From Candidatus Gastranaerophilales bacterium (GTDB lineage: Bacteria > Cyanobacteriota > Vampirovibrionia > Gastranaerophilales > Gastranaerophilaceae): a stretch of 51,046 nucleotides of DNA. The position numbers and the translations under genes are program-made. Below are positions 1 through 7,007 of the stretch, one piece after another; positions within the stretch are counted from its first letter, which is position 1, and each line of letters starts with the position of its first letter. The DNA is taken from the NCBI GenBank assembly GCA_944325655.1, contig CALVAW010000011.1, forward strand, positions 1 to 51,046. The letters run 5' to 3'. The notes under the pieces are model-generated. The model did no database searches. It saw only the letters and a list, made by a program, of their open reading frames with translations, and was not told the DNA's origin.

Positions 1-201
1 TTTGCCCTCTCGAAAAATGCTCAACGGTTCGCATTTTTCTCGGCAGAGTGCCACATCGGCAAGTTATTCAATTATCAATTTAGTTTTTTGTTTTGTCTGA
101 TGTGGCGAAGCAATCGCTTAAGCTTTTGCCCTCTCGAAAAATGCTCAACGGTTCGCATTTTTCTCGGCAGAGTGCCACATCGGCAAGTTATTCAATTATC
201 A
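1..201. repeat. Two tandem copies of a 124-bp-period intergenic repeat
   Basis: Bases 1-77 and 125-201 are identical, separated by a 47-bp spacer. Each copy holds a 9-bp inverted repeat (GAAAAATGC / GCATTTTTC, 10-nt loop, for example 12-20 and 30-38) and a short TGCC/GGCA arm pair. The spacer carries GATGTGGC (99-106), the reverse complement of GCCACATC in the unit (50-57), so a longer structure is possible. No gene is visible. The left copy begins at the window edge, so the array may continue. It looks like a structured, non-coding interspersed repeat downstream of gatB. Any function is unknown. Confidence 0.8.
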
Positions 202-225
202 TAAAATAATATTACTATAAAAGAT

Positions 226-1671
226 TTATTTGTTCAATTCGTCTTTTAATAATTTATTTAATAATTGAGGATTTGCTCTGCCTTTTGTTTCTTTCATCGC
301 TTGTCCTACAAAGAATCCGAATAATTTATCTTTTCCGCCTTTGTATGCTGCAACTTGTTCAGGGTTATCAGCAATAATTTTTTGTACTATGGGTAATATT
401 GAACTTTCATCTGAAATTACCGACAAGCCTTTTTCTTCGACAAGAGTTTGAGCATCTTTTCCTGTATTTAATATATCTATAATTAAAGCTTTTGCTATAT
501 TATTTGAAATCGTACCTTTTTTAAGTAAATTTAAAAGTTTTGCAAAGTTTTCAATGGTCAATTTTGATTCATTAATCGAAATCTTTTCTTCTTTTAAATA
601 TGCTGCCACTTCTCCCATTAGAAAATTAGAAGCGGTTTTAGCGTCAATATTTTGTTTTAATAATTCATCAAAATATAATGCCATATCCATTTGAGCAACT
701 AAAACGTTTGCGTCGTATTCGCTTAAACCTGCAGCTTGATACCTTTTTATTTTTTCATCAGGAAGCTCGGGCATTTTGTTTTTAATTTCTTCAATCCATT
801 CTTTTGAAATTTCTAATGGCATTAAATCAGGTTCTGGAAAATAACGGTAGTCATGTGCATCTTCCTTGCCTCTCATAGAAGAGGTTGTGCCTGAAGCGTC
901 ATCCCAAAGTCTTGTTTCTTGTACAACTTCTCCGCCTTCTTCAATAATTTCAGCCTGACGAACAAATTCATACTCAAGTGCTCTTACCAATGAGCGGAAG
1001 CTGTTAACATTCTTAATTTCAGCACGTGTGCCAAATTCTTTTTGTCCTATGGGACGAATTGAGATATTTGCATCTGCTCTCATTGAGCCTTCTTCAAGAT
1101 TGCCGTCGCAAACGCCAATGTATTTCAGAATATTTCTTAAGGTTTCAACATATTCTCTTGCTTCTTCGCTTGAGCGCATATCAGGTTCGGATACTATTTC
1201 CAATAGCGGTGTGCCTGCTCTGTTTAGGTCAACAAGAGAATAGCTGGAGCCATATAGCCCTGCAGCTCCTGCGTGTACAAGCTTTCCGGCATCTTCTTCT
1301 AAATGAGCCCTTGTAATTCCGATTTTTTTATTAGAAATTTGTACCCATCCCCCTTGGCAAATTGGTTCATCATATTGAGATATTTGGTATCCTTTTGGAA
1401 GGTCAGGGTAAAAATATTGTTTTCTGTCAAATTTGCAACGGTTTGGAATAGTTGAGTGTAATGCCAGACCTGTTAAAATTGCCATATTAACACATTCTTT
1501 GTTTAAAACAGGTAAAACGCCGGGCATGCCAAGAGTTACTGTTGAGGTTTCCGTATTTGGACTTTTTCCGAATTCACACCCTTCCCTTGCAAAAATTTTT
1601 GTGTTGGTTTTAAGTTGAGCATGAACTTCTAAACCGATTACCATTTCATATTTATCTTTATAATCTGACAT
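226..1671 (-). CDS. gatB: Aspartyl/glutamyl-tRNA amidotransferase subunit B
   Basis: GatB is the tRNA-binding and kinase subunit of GatCAB, which converts misacylated Glu-tRNA(Gln) or Asp-tRNA(Asn) to Gln- or Asn-tRNA in the cytoplasm. The 481-aa product is full length. It has the family start (GLEVHAQL near residue 13), the YRYFPEPDL motif in the middle, and a C-terminal YqeY-like helical tail (about 330-481) ending in the usual ANPQ...LL segment. The start is supported by an AGGAG Shine-Dalgarno about 6 nt upstream. gatA and gatC are not in the window, so the gene is not in a gatCAB operon here. It is monocistronic as far as can be seen, with the intergenic repeat downstream. Confidence 0.97.
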   Translation of the reverse strand: MSDYKDKYEMVIGLEVHAQLKTNTKIFAREGCEFGKSPNTETSTVTLGMPGVLPVLNKECVNMAILTGLALHSTIPNRCKFDRKQYFYPDLPKGYQISQYDEPICQGGWVQISNKKIGITRAHLEEDAGKLVHAGAAGLYGSSYSLVDLNRAGTPLLEIVSEPDMRSSEEAREYVETLRNILKYIGVCDGNLEEGSMRADANISIRPIGQKEFGTRAEIKNVNSFRSLVRALEYEFVRQAEIIEEGGEVVQETRLWDDASGTTSSMRGKEDAHDYRYFPEPDLMPLEISKEWIEEIKNKMPELPDEKIKRYQAAGLSEYDANVLVAQMDMALYFDELLKQNIDAKTASNFLMGEVAAYLKEEKISINESKLTIENFAKLLNLLKKGTISNNIAKALIIDILNTGKDAQTLVEEKGLSVISDESSILPIVQKIIADNPEQVAAYKGGKDKLFGFFVGQAMKETKGRANPQLLNKLLKDELNK

Positions 1672-1801
1672 TTTATCTCCTTAATCTCTATATAATATTA
1701 TCATAAATATTTAGTCATGCTTTAAGCTTTTTAATATTTTTTAATTTCTGCAGGCAATTTTTTTATGGTTTTGTTTTTTATTCTATAGTAAGGGAATATT
1801 T

Positions 1802-2539
1802 ATGCAACAAAATTTCTTAAATACTTCAAATTTACAGCAATGTCCGCCTCAGTTAAATCCAAATGCGGTCAGTATTAATATTTATTCTCCTACTTCTTAT
1901 GGTAGCGGAAGTAATTGTAATCCTTTGCAGGCTCAGAATTCTTTGATTTATCCGAATGGTTTTTATTCTATGTACGGGGCAAATCCAATGCCTAACTTGC
2001 CATATTATCCAATTAATTATAATAATATGGTAAAACAGCCTACAGCCGCAATACCGGATAATTTGAAGGCTGTTAGCGATACAAACGTTAAAAATAATTT
2101 TAATGTAGAAAATAACAAAACAGAAAAGAAAACTGAAAATAAAGAAGAAAAGAAAAAGAAAACAATTGTTCCTTTAACTGATGATTATGTTAAATCTTTG
2201 GAAAATTATATGAACAGTGATAATCCTAAGATAAGATTAATCGGAGTTAATGAACTTTTACAGAGATTTAAAGAAGATGAAAACAGAAAAGACAATCCTT
2301 CTTTAATTCCTTTGTTGAACAAGGCTTTAAGAGATAGTTCCGCAACCGTAAGATTTTTAGCTTTGACAATTTTGGAAACCGGTTATAGTGTTGGAAATGA
2401 TGAAACAGTTCAAATATTAAAAGAAATACAAAATTCAAATAAAGACAAGATGGGACAGGATTCATTGCTTGCATCTAAGATTTTGTTAAAACTTTCCGCT
2501 CCGGAAGCTGTAGAAAAAAAGGAAGCAGGTGAAAAATGA
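1802..2539 (+). CDS. Helical-repeat (HEAT-like) protein with Asn/Pro/Tyr-rich N-terminus
   Basis: The 245-aa protein has a low-complexity N-terminal half (residues 1-85, rich in Asn, Pro, Tyr, Gln), a charged Lys/Glu linker (about 100-122, KKTENKEEKKKK) and a helical C-terminal part (about 125-245) with features of HEAT/armadillo repeats, such as NPKIRLIGVNELLQRF and SATVRFLALTILE. The motif NAVSINIYSPTSYGS (about residues 21-35) recurs in the protein at 3113-4171 (NAVSINIFNPQAYGS), so the two are paralogues in part. No signal peptide or membrane segment is seen. The start has an AAGGGA Shine-Dalgarno and a possible TATAGT -10. Function is unknown; such repeats normally mediate protein-protein contact. 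It is translationally coupled to the next gene through an ATGA overlap. Confidence 0.8.
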   Translation: MQQNFLNTSNLQQCPPQLNPNAVSINIYSPTSYGSGSNCNPLQAQNSLIYPNGFYSMYGANPMPNLPYYPINYNNMVKQPTAAIPDNLKAVSDTNVKNNFNVENNKTEKKTENKEEKKKKTIVPLTDDYVKSLENYMNSDNPKIRLIGVNELLQRFKEDENRKDNPSLIPLLNKALRDSSATVRFLALTILETGYSVGNDETVQILKEIQNSNKDKMGQDSLLASKILLKLSAPEAVEKKEAGEK

Positions 2540-2967
2540 CAACGGTATCTAAACTCGCAGGCGGTGTAAGCCTTCTTTCTTGTTTGACTGATATGCACAG
2601 GACAGGTATGATATATGCAAATAATGAATATGCAAGGGCTTCCGGAGATTCATTTATTTCTTGTGCTATCGGCACGCAAAAAGCAGATAGAGTATCCTAT
2701 AAAGATGCCAGAAGAAAAAATTGGCTGCTGAAAAATAATTTTCTTGGCGGAATAACCGAGTTTACAGCAAGAATAAGAGGTTATTTTAAAGGATTAGCCG
2801 AATCTGCGACACGATATATACCTAATTTTGCATTGTCAGCTGTTGCGATTTGTGTTAAAAGTAAAGTTATGTCGAATTTGAGTGCAGTCGGATTGGCAAT
2901 TGTTGAAATATATGATTTTATCAGAAATTCTTCCGGTATATTCCAGAGAACGGATTATTTGGAATAA
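2536..2967 (+). CDS. Hypothetical protein, 143 aa
   Basis: Its ATG overlaps the stop of the upstream gene (ATGA at 2536-2539), which implies translational coupling and a shared role with the HEAT-like protein. The sequence begins MTTVSKLAGG, resembling the start of the unknown protein at 38707-39891 (MTTINKIASS). It contains two moderately hydrophobic stretches (about residues 8-18 and 95-125) separated by basic segments (YKDARRKNWLLKNN, ARIRGYFKGL), so membrane association is possible. I do not recognise a named family. A perfect 16-bp palindrome with a short T run follows the gene. Confidence 0.65.
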   Translation: MTTVSKLAGGVSLLSCLTDMHRTGMIYANNEYARASGDSFISCAIGTQKADRVSYKDARRKNWLLKNNFLGGITEFTARIRGYFKGLAESATRYIPNFALSAVAICVKSKVMSNLSAVGLAIVEIYDFIRNSSGIFQRTDYLE

Positions 2968-2973
2968 TGTAAA

Positions 2974-3013
2974 GGATTGTAAATCCGAAAATCCCTTGTT
3001 TAAACAAGGTTTT
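2974..3013 (+). terminator. Possible terminator after the 1802-2967 pair
   Basis: A GGATT/AATCC hairpin (2974-2986) is followed by the perfect palindrome CCTTGTTTAAACAAGG (2994-3009) and TTTT. The stem is 6 bp with a 4-nt loop and the T run is short, so termination strength is uncertain. The palindrome could also be a protein-binding site ahead of the next gene. Confidence 0.4.
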
Positions 3014-3076
3014 ACAAAAAAAAGATAAAAAAAATAATAAAAATAGCAATTATTTTTATTTACATACGTTAAGGAA

Positions 3077-3095
3077 TTGTGTGAAGATTACACAA
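3077..3095 (+). promoter_or_regulatory. Inverted repeat in the leader of the repeat-protein gene
   Basis: TTGTGT and ACACAA are separated by 7 nt, directly upstream of the AAGGAG Shine-Dalgarno (3101-3106) of the gene at 3113. It could be an operator or a small leader hairpin. No factor can be named. Confidence 0.3.
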
Positions 3096-3112
3096 ACAAA
3101 AAGGAGAAATAA

Positions 3113-4171
3113 ATGATTCAACCAAATTATACTCAATTTACACCTCAATACCCACAACCAAATGGTGCAAATGCAGTTAGTATCAATATTTTTAATCCTC
3201 AGGCATACGGCTCTGCTCCGCAAGGTATACAACAACAGGCTATGGTTTCTCAACCTTCCATGTACCAAATGCCTCAAGCGCAAATGTACCAAATGCCTCA
3301 AGCGCAAATGTACCAAATGCCTCAAGCGCAAATGTACCAAATGCCTCAAGCGCAAATGTACCAAATGCCTCAAGCGCAAGAAACATACTATCAACCTTAT
3401 GTTGTAACTCAGCCGCAAGTAGTGCAAACACCTCAAGTAGTTGCTGCTCCGGCTCCTCAAGTAATGCCGGAAAGCGTTATGGAAGAAGCTAAAGCTCCTG
3501 AGAAATCTGTTGAGGAAGTTAAACAAGAAAAACCTGAAGCTGAAAAAGTTAATGTTGATGAATTGGTTGGCGGTTTAAAAAATTCCGATCAAAATGTGAG
3601 ATTGGATGCAATAAATAAAATTGCTAAATGTGCTCAAGATGCTCCGGAAGTAGCTCTTCAAGTTGTCTCTGAGCCGGTAATGCAAGGTTTGGTTGATATA
3701 ATAAAAGAAGATACAAATGCCCTTGAAGGCCCGTCTCAAAAACAAATAGATATAGCAAAAAAGAGCGAAAAAGGTGAAAAATTAACTGATGAAGAAACAG
3801 CCCTTTTGAATGAATTATCACCAAGGGATATGGCTAACAGAAACAGGATTTTTGCCCTTTATACATTGGCAATGATTCAAAAATTACAAAGAGATGAACT
3901 TAACCAATATATTGAAACCCAAAAGAAAAACGGTGAACAACCTATTAATTCTTTAAAAATTGAAGATTTAATTGGTTACAATGATATTGTAAATATTATA
4001 AATAACGATTCAAGACCTGAAGTTAAGGTTGCTGCAATTCAAGCTCTTCAATACGTTGCAGAACCGGGAGATAAAGAAGCGGTACAAAAAGTCTTGGCTG
4101 AATCTTTAAAATCCGGCGATGAAGCGGTTAAAAATGCTGCAAACGAAGTTTTAAACAAGTTTAAAGCATAG
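3113..4171 (+). CDS. HEAT-like repeat protein with QAQMYQMP tandem repeats
   Basis: The 352-aa protein has three parts. The N-terminal region (1-130) is Gln/Pro-rich, carries the NAVSINI(F)NPQAYGS motif shared with the protein at 1802, and contains five exact copies of an 8-residue unit (MYQMPQAQ, residues 50-89). A Glu/Lys/Val-rich linker follows (about 115-145). The C-terminal part (about 145-352) is helical with HEAT-like units such as NSDQNVRLDAINKIAKC and DSRPEVKVAAIQALQYVAE. There is no signal peptide. A strong AAGGAG Shine-Dalgarno lies 7 nt before ATG. The exact role is unknown; a scaffolding or structural role is an inference from the repeats. The gene stands alone between two terminator-like structures. 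Confidence 0.82.
   Translation: MIQPNYTQFTPQYPQPNGANAVSINIFNPQAYGSAPQGIQQQAMVSQPSMYQMPQAQMYQMPQAQMYQMPQAQMYQMPQAQMYQMPQAQETYYQPYVVTQPQVVQTPQVVAAPAPQVMPESVMEEAKAPEKSVEEVKQEKPEAEKVNVDELVGGLKNSDQNVRLDAINKIAKCAQDAPEVALQVVSEPVMQGLVDIIKEDTNALEGPSQKQIDIAKKSEKGEKLTDEETALLNELSPRDMANRNRIFALYTLAMIQKLQRDELNQYIETQKKNGEQPINSLKIEDLIGYNDIVNIINNDSRPEVKVAAIQALQYVAEPGDKEAVQKVLAESLKSGDEAVKNAANEVLNKFKA
3260..3379 (+). repeat. Perfect 24-bp minisatellite, five copies
   Basis: Five identical 24-bp units (starts 3260, 3284, 3308, 3332, 3356) encode MYQMPQAQ. The period is a multiple of three, so copy-number change keeps the reading frame. No base differs between copies, so the array is young or homogenised. Confidence 0.97.
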
Positions 4172-4201
4172 AATTATTTGTAAAGTGTAATTTTCATATT
4201 T

Positions 4202-4227
4202 AATACCTGCTCCTCTGAGCAGGTATT
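4202..4227. terminator. Bidirectional terminator between convergent genes
   Basis: An 11-bp perfect stem (AATACCTGCTC / GAGCAGGTATT) with a 4-nt loop lies between the 3113-4171 gene and the convergent transglycosylase gene. The T-rich flank on the plus strand supports intrinsic termination; the A-rich left side serves the minus strand less well. Confidence 0.8.
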
Positions 4228-6260
4228 TATTTATTTTTTGGTGAATAAATATTTAAATATACCCAATAAGATGATAGTATTTTTTTAATATAGTTTTTTG
4301 TTTCAAGATATGGTATATTTTCAACAAAAACATCAATTTCTTCTGAGCCAATTACAGGATTTTTCAACCATTTATCAATATTTCCGGGTCCTGCGTTATA
4401 GGAAATGATGGCTAAAAATTCATTTTCATTAAAATAGTCCACAAGATATTTAAAATATTTTAATCCGATTTCTATATTTTTTTTCGGATTTAGTAAGGTT
4501 TCGTTTGACACTTGTTGTTTTTCAATAAAATTTGCTGTGTCTTTCATTATTTGACTTAGTCCGATTGCACCTGCAGAGCTTCTTGCATTTTTGTCAAAAT
4601 GACTTTCTTCTCTTATTAAACTTAAAAATAAATAAGGACTTTGTTTATATTTTTTAGCTGTTTCATTAATTTCTTTTTCAAATAAAACAGGGTACATCAG
4701 TTTAAGTTCGTAATTTGAAAATTTGATTTCTCCTTTTTCGCTTTCATCATTTCTTTGATTTTCGCTTGTTATTTCATTATTATCTTGTTTTGGATTAAGT
4801 TTTCTGTTTAATTCTTTTTTGACTGTAGTTATTGATTTTGGATAATTTTCTTCTTTATTTAAAACCCAAGATTTAATGTATTCGTTTTGTATTTTAAGTT
4901 CGTCAATTGTTTCAAAATCATTGTAGTTAGCCAATGTTAGTAATAATTTATCTTTGAACAATATATTATTTATGGTATTGATATTATATTTTGCTATGGG
5001 TTTTTTTACTATCATTTTTTTTGCTTTTGACATTTTTAATTGTCTTGCTGATAAAAATGAATAATAGCTGAGCGGATAGTTGTTTATTATGTCGTAAAAT
5101 ATTTCTCTGGCTTGTTGATTCTTTTTTTGTTTCAGATATACTTTTCCTCTCCAATATGCTACTCTTGGAGCATCTTGCGTGTTTGAATACATTTGTTTAT
5201 GTTTTATTGCGAGATTTTCGCAAATTTTATATCTTGATAGCCTGTAGTTGTACCAAAAAAGTTCCCAAAGAGAATTAGATGCCCATATTGAATCCGGACA
5301 GTCATTTACTACTGATTCATATAATTTGATTGCTCTAATTGATGTGGAATTTTCTGCAAGTTTATAGCATATTGTAGCGTATGCTGCCGTATCTTTGCTT
5401 TTTGTATACAGTTCTTGTAATATAGAAATTTTATCCGAATTTGTTATTGATATAAGTCTGTCTATTGAATAATTAATTTCTTTTTCTTCCACATCCGTTT
5501 TTTTTAGCTGTAATCCTTTTAAAATAGTATTCTTTTCACTATTGTAATCTTTTAAACCTCTGTAGCATTTAGAGATGTTATACCAGTTATTATGAAATTC
5601 AGTGCTTGAATATGTTTTCAGTGCTTGCTCATAATTATTGTTGAGAAGATATGCAGAAGCAATAACTTCATAATCTTTAGAAGTTAAATATGATTTATTG
5701 GTTGATAAATTTACAAGCGCTGTTTGTGCGAATTTGCCGGTAGGAGCATATTTTAAATATTCTATATATTTTTCTTTTGCTTTTGATTTGTCTTTGGTTT
5801 CTATTATTTCAGCTATTTTAAAAGCACTTGCTATAGCAAAGTCGTTTTTAGGATAATTTTCATAAATATATTTATATTTTTTATATAGTTGAGATTGAGT
5901 GTTTGAGTTTAATTCTTTTGAAAACAACGCTTCATTGTATAGAACGTACGGTCGGATGTTTTTGTCTTTTACGGTTCTTGTAAGTTCATTTAGTTTTATA
6001 AGGGCTGTTTTTTTGTCGGATAAATTATTTGCGCATTGAAATTGTTTCAACAAGGAAAGTTCGTATAGGTTTGAGAATTTTTTAATTTGTTTAAAATTAT
6101 AATAAGCATCGGAATATTTTTTTTCATTGTAAAAATTCATACCTTGCTTGTATAATCTTTCGGAATTTTTATTGCAGGTATAGATATAAAATGTTCCAAA
6201 AACTAATAAAGAAATAAATATTAAAATGCCCAGTATAATTTTTAAATTTTTGTCTGTCAT
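4227..6260 (-). CDS. Membrane-anchored lytic transglycosylase with TPR-like repeats
   Basis: The 677-aa protein resembles soluble lytic transglycosylase Slt70, which cleaves the MurNAc-GlcNAc bond in peptidoglycan to give 1,6-anhydro ends. An N-terminal membrane segment (about residues 9-28) anchors it outside the cytoplasmic membrane. Residues about 35-420 are TPR-like helical repeats with many Tyr/Leu pairs, as in the Slt superhelical region. The SLT catalytic domain is C-terminal (about 535-665): REESHFDKNA with catalytic Glu about residue 552, then GAIGLSQIM and the AIISYNAGPGN motif. The start has no Shine-Dalgarno but a TATATT box 7 nt upstream, so the mRNA may be leaderless. Likely roles are wall turnover or insertion of envelope machines. 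Confidence 0.9.
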   Translation of the reverse strand: MTDKNLKIILGILIFISLLVFGTFYIYTCNKNSERLYKQGMNFYNEKKYSDAYYNFKQIKKFSNLYELSLLKQFQCANNLSDKKTALIKLNELTRTVKDKNIRPYVLYNEALFSKELNSNTQSQLYKKYKYIYENYPKNDFAIASAFKIAEIIETKDKSKAKEKYIEYLKYAPTGKFAQTALVNLSTNKSYLTSKDYEVIASAYLLNNNYEQALKTYSSTEFHNNWYNISKCYRGLKDYNSEKNTILKGLQLKKTDVEEKEINYSIDRLISITNSDKISILQELYTKSKDTAAYATICYKLAENSTSIRAIKLYESVVNDCPDSIWASNSLWELFWYNYRLSRYKICENLAIKHKQMYSNTQDAPRVAYWRGKVYLKQKKNQQAREIFYDIINNYPLSYYSFLSARQLKMSKAKKMIVKKPIAKYNINTINNILFKDKLLLTLANYNDFETIDELKIQNEYIKSWVLNKEENYPKSITTVKKELNRKLNPKQDNNEITSENQRNDESEKGEIKFSNYELKLMYPVLFEKEINETAKKYKQSPYLFLSLIREESHFDKNARSSAGAIGLSQIMKDTANFIEKQQVSNETLLNPKKNIEIGLKYFKYLVDYFNENEFLAIISYNAGPGNIDKWLKNPVIGSEEIDVFVENIPYLETKNYIKKILSSYWVYLNIYSPKNK

Positions 6261-6273
6261 ATTTTTTAATATA
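6258..6273 (-). promoter_or_regulatory. Predicted leaderless promoter of the transglycosylase gene
   Basis: On the minus strand TATATT is followed by 7 nt and then ATG (start 6260). No Shine-Dalgarno precedes the ATG. A transcript starting about 7 nt after the -10 would begin at or next to the start codon. Confidence 0.4.
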
Positions 6274-6421
6274 CAAGATATTGTAATTTTAAATCAAATT
6301 GTAACTGAACTTTTGTTAAAACACTTGTGTAATAAATAATTGAGCAAACATTGATATATTTACAATATGATAATAAAGAATTATGTATATTTACCGTTTG
6401 AATTTGTAGTGATTGAATTTT

Positions 6422-6448
6422 AAAAAAGGAGCGTTTTGCTCCTTTTTT
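6422..6448 (-). terminator. Rubrerythrin terminator
   Basis: An 11-bp stem (AAAAAAGGAGC / GCTCCTTTTTT, 5-nt loop) ends in a T tract when read on the minus strand. The stop codon of the rubrerythrin gene (6447-6449) lies inside the first arm. It separates rubrerythrin from the transglycosylase gene. Confidence 0.85.
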
Positions 6449-6986
6449 AAAAGTTATTTTCTTGAATAAAGAAATATGCCTTTGGATGCGCACATACGGG
6501 GCAAATTTCAGGTGCATCGGTTGAATTTAATCTGAAACCGCAGTTGCCGCATTCCCATTGTTGTTTTTCTTCTCGCTTAAAGACTTTATTATTTTTTAAA
6601 TTATCAAGCAATTTTTGATATCTTGCTTCATGATGAGCTTCAACAGTTGCTACACCTTCAAAAAGTCTTGCAATTTCATCGAATCCTTCTTCTCTTGCAA
6701 CACGTGCAAATTCAGGGTACATAGAAACATGTTCGTAGTTTTCGCCTGCAATACAATCTTTTAAATTTTCTTCTGTAGAGGGGATTTTTCCTTCGTGCAA
6801 TAATTTGAACCAAATTTTTGCATGTTCTTTTTCGTTATTGGCAGTTTCTTCAAATATTCTTGCCATTTGGACATATCCGTCTTTTTTTGCTTGAGCTGCA
6901 TAATATGTGTATTTGTTGCGGGCTGTTGATTCGCCTTTTAGAGCTTCAAGTAAATTCGCTTCTGTTTTTGAGCCTTTTAAATCCAT
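6447..6986 (-). CDS. rbr: Rubrerythrin
   Basis: Rubrerythrin is a cytoplasmic di-iron protein that reduces hydrogen peroxide in anaerobes, taking electrons from rubredoxin or NADH oxidoreductases. The 179-aa length is typical. The ferritin-like four-helix domain (about residues 1-140) has the ligand segments [23 protein letters not shown] and [14 protein letters not shown]. The C-terminal rubredoxin domain has CGNCGF and CPVCAHP, giving the four Fe-binding Cys. An AGGAGA Shine-Dalgarno precedes the start. It lies 21 bp downstream of ileS on the same strand, so it may be partly co-transcribed, and it has its own terminator. It supports an anaerobic lifestyle with oxidative defence. Confidence 0.95.
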   Translation of the reverse strand: MDLKGSKTEANLLEALKGESTARNKYTYYAAQAKKDGYVQMARIFEETANNEKEHAKIWFKLLHEGKIPSTEENLKDCIAGENYEHVSMYPEFARVAREEGFDEIARLFEGVATVEAHHEARYQKLLDNLKNNKVFKREEKQQWECGNCGFRLNSTDAPEICPVCAHPKAYFFIQENNF

Positions 6987-7007
6987 TTTTTTTCTCCTGT
7001 TTAACTA

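Noticed and set aside
1-201. CRISPR array
   Set aside because: Only two copies, 77-bp repeats and a 47-bp spacer with no cas genes; does not fit CRISPR geometry.
3056-3526. Minus-strand frame of 156 codons with repeated LRHLVH units
   Set aside because: It is the antisense shadow of the 24-bp minisatellite in the 352-aa gene, has no ribosome site and no independent support.
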